A DNA stretch of 6,780 nt from Thermoflexus hugenholtzii JAD2 (GTDB taxonomy: Bacteria; Chloroflexota; Dehalococcoidia; UBA2979): positions 1-6,780 of the forward strand of contig CAMDBZ010000093.1 in assembly GCA_945889565.1 (NCBI GenBank). Reading direction: 5' to 3'. Positions 6,009 through 6,780 of this stretch are shown here, one piece after another. A program made the translations under genes and the position numbers. How positions within the stretch are numbered: the first letter of the stretch is position 1; each line of letters opens with the position of its first letter. The notes under the pieces are model-generated. The model worked only from the letters and a program-made list of their open reading frames with translations, did no database searches and was not told the origin of the DNA.

Positions 6009-6780
6009 ATGGTATCCACCGAGAAGCCCAAGTACCGCGTCGTTGGCACCCGTCCGGTGCGCCCCGACGGGACCGACAAGGTCACGGGCCGCGCCCAGTA
6101 CGGGGCCGACCTGCGGCTCCCGGGCATGCTCTACGCGCGCGTCAAGCGCAGCCCCTACGCCCACGCTCTCATCAAGAGCATCGACGTCTCCAAGGCGCTC
6201 GCGCTCCCGGGCGTGAAGGCCGTGATCACAAACAAGGACTTCCCGGTCGCCGAGGACAAGGTCGCCGACCTCGGTGAGGGCGCGGCCAACATCAAGTGGC
6301 TGCTCGACAACGTGATGGCGTCGGACCGCGTGCTCTACAAAGGCCATGCCGTCGCCGCCGTCGCCGCCACCGACATCCACACGGCGGAGGACGCGCTCGC
6401 GCTGATCGAAGTGGAGTACGAGCAGCTGCCCGCGGTGCTGAACGTGCGCGACGCGATGCTCGACTCCTCGCCCAAGCTGCACGCCAACCTCAAGACCGAG
6501 GAGCTGACCGGCCTCTTCACCCCGCCGCTCGGCGCGGGCGACAAGGTCTCCAACATCGCCAAGCACCTGCTGCTCACCAAGGGCGACATCGCGGCCGGCT
6601 TCGCCGCCGCCGATATCGTCCTCGAGCGTGAGTTCGAGACCACGATGGCGCACCAGGGCTACATCGAGCCGCACAACGCCACCGCGTTCTGGAACAACGA
6701 CGGCGAGCTGACCGTCTGGACCAGCACGCAGGGCTCGTTCGCCGTGCGCGATCAGGACTCGATGCTGCTGCACCTGCCCG
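6009..6780 (+). CDS. Molybdenum hydroxylase large (molybdopterin) subunit, CoxL / xanthine dehydrogenase family, partial
   Basis: This is the N-terminal third (257 codons) of the catalytic subunit, cut by the window edge; family members are usually about 750-800 residues. It would bind the molybdopterin cofactor and oxidise or hydroxylate the substrate. The start is ATG 6009 behind AAGGAG. Visible family features are VGTRPVRPDGTDKVTGRAQY (12-31), YGADLRLPGMLYARVKRSPYAHA (from 31), ALPGVKAVIT (65-74), VLYKGHAVAAVAATD (108-122) with GH where many relatives have GQ, AEDALALIEVEYEQLPAVL (126-144) and MAHQGYIEPHNATAFW (213-228). These span the Ald_Xan_dh_C domain and the beginning of the Mo-binding domain. 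The active-site loop that would separate true CO dehydrogenase (AYxCSFR) from other family members, and the catalytic Glu, lie outside the window. The gene follows the FAD and iron-sulfur subunit genes, as in coxMSL, but after an unusually structured 225-bp gap. Confidence 0.95.
   Translation, partial: MVSTEKPKYRVVGTRPVRPDGTDKVTGRAQYGADLRLPGMLYARVKRSPYAHALIKSIDVSKALALPGVKAVITNKDFPVAEDKVADLGEGAANIKWLLDNVMASDRVLYKGHAVAAVAATDIHTAEDALALIEVEYEQLPAVLNVRDAMLDSSPKLHANLKTEELTGLFTPPLGAGDKVSNIAKHLLLTKGDIAAGFAAADIVLEREFETTMAHQGYIEPHNATAFWNNDGELTVWTSTQGSFAVRDQDSMLLHLP

Noticed and set aside
5823..6773. 316-residue open frame antisense to the coxL-like gene
   Set aside because: It mirrors the coding strand of a clear family member and has no recognisable domain or start support.

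Overview
This is a GC-rich bacterial window (roughly 70% G+C by eye, with codon third positions mostly G or C). No gene fixes the organism. A THUMP-like methyltransferase, HflX and a Cox-type molybdenum hydroxylase operon together would fit Chloroflexota or a similar high-GC lineage, but that placement is weak inference.

Layout, left to right. Positions 2-31 may hold the last codons of an upstream gene. The ribosome-associated GTPase gene hflX follows at 92-1321 (+). A convergent junction of about 48 bp, containing a 20-bp-period repeat, separates it from a four-gene cluster on the minus strand. Read in transcription order, that cluster is: a small two-helix membrane protein (4235-3969), a WrbA-like flavodoxin-fold protein (3917-3414), an uncharacterised helical protein that may be a degraded nucleotidyltransferase of DUF4037 type (3417-2581), and a SAM-dependent methyltransferase with a C-terminal THUMP-like domain (2578-1370). 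Spacing is tight: a 51-bp gap, then a 4-bp ATGA overlap, then a 2-bp gap.

A 190-bp divergent intergenic region (4236-4425) separates this cluster from a plus-strand operon for a three-subunit molybdenum hydroxylase of the xanthine dehydrogenase / CO dehydrogenase superfamily. The gene order is FAD subunit (coxM-like, 4426-5310), two-cluster [2Fe-2S] subunit (coxS-like, 5307-5783) and molybdopterin large subunit (coxL-like, from 6009, cut by the window end). Electrons would pass from substrate at Mo-cofactor in the large subunit, through the two iron-sulfur clusters, to FAD in the medium subunit. The FAD subunit has AGGTD where carbon monoxide dehydrogenase has AGGHS, so true CO oxidation is not supported here; the substrate is unknown.

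The least ordinary part is the 225-bp gap between coxS and coxL. It contains two mutually exclusive hairpins, a perfect 11-bp stem-loop, an interrupted direct repeat of about 26 bp with its own dyad, a 14-bp perfect palindrome and a 12-codon mini-ORF ending inside the coxL ribosome binding site. coxM and coxS, by contrast, overlap by 4 bp. No tRNA, rRNA, CRISPR array, insertion sequence or riboswitch of a known class was recognised. A wholly new multi-gene system is not evident.
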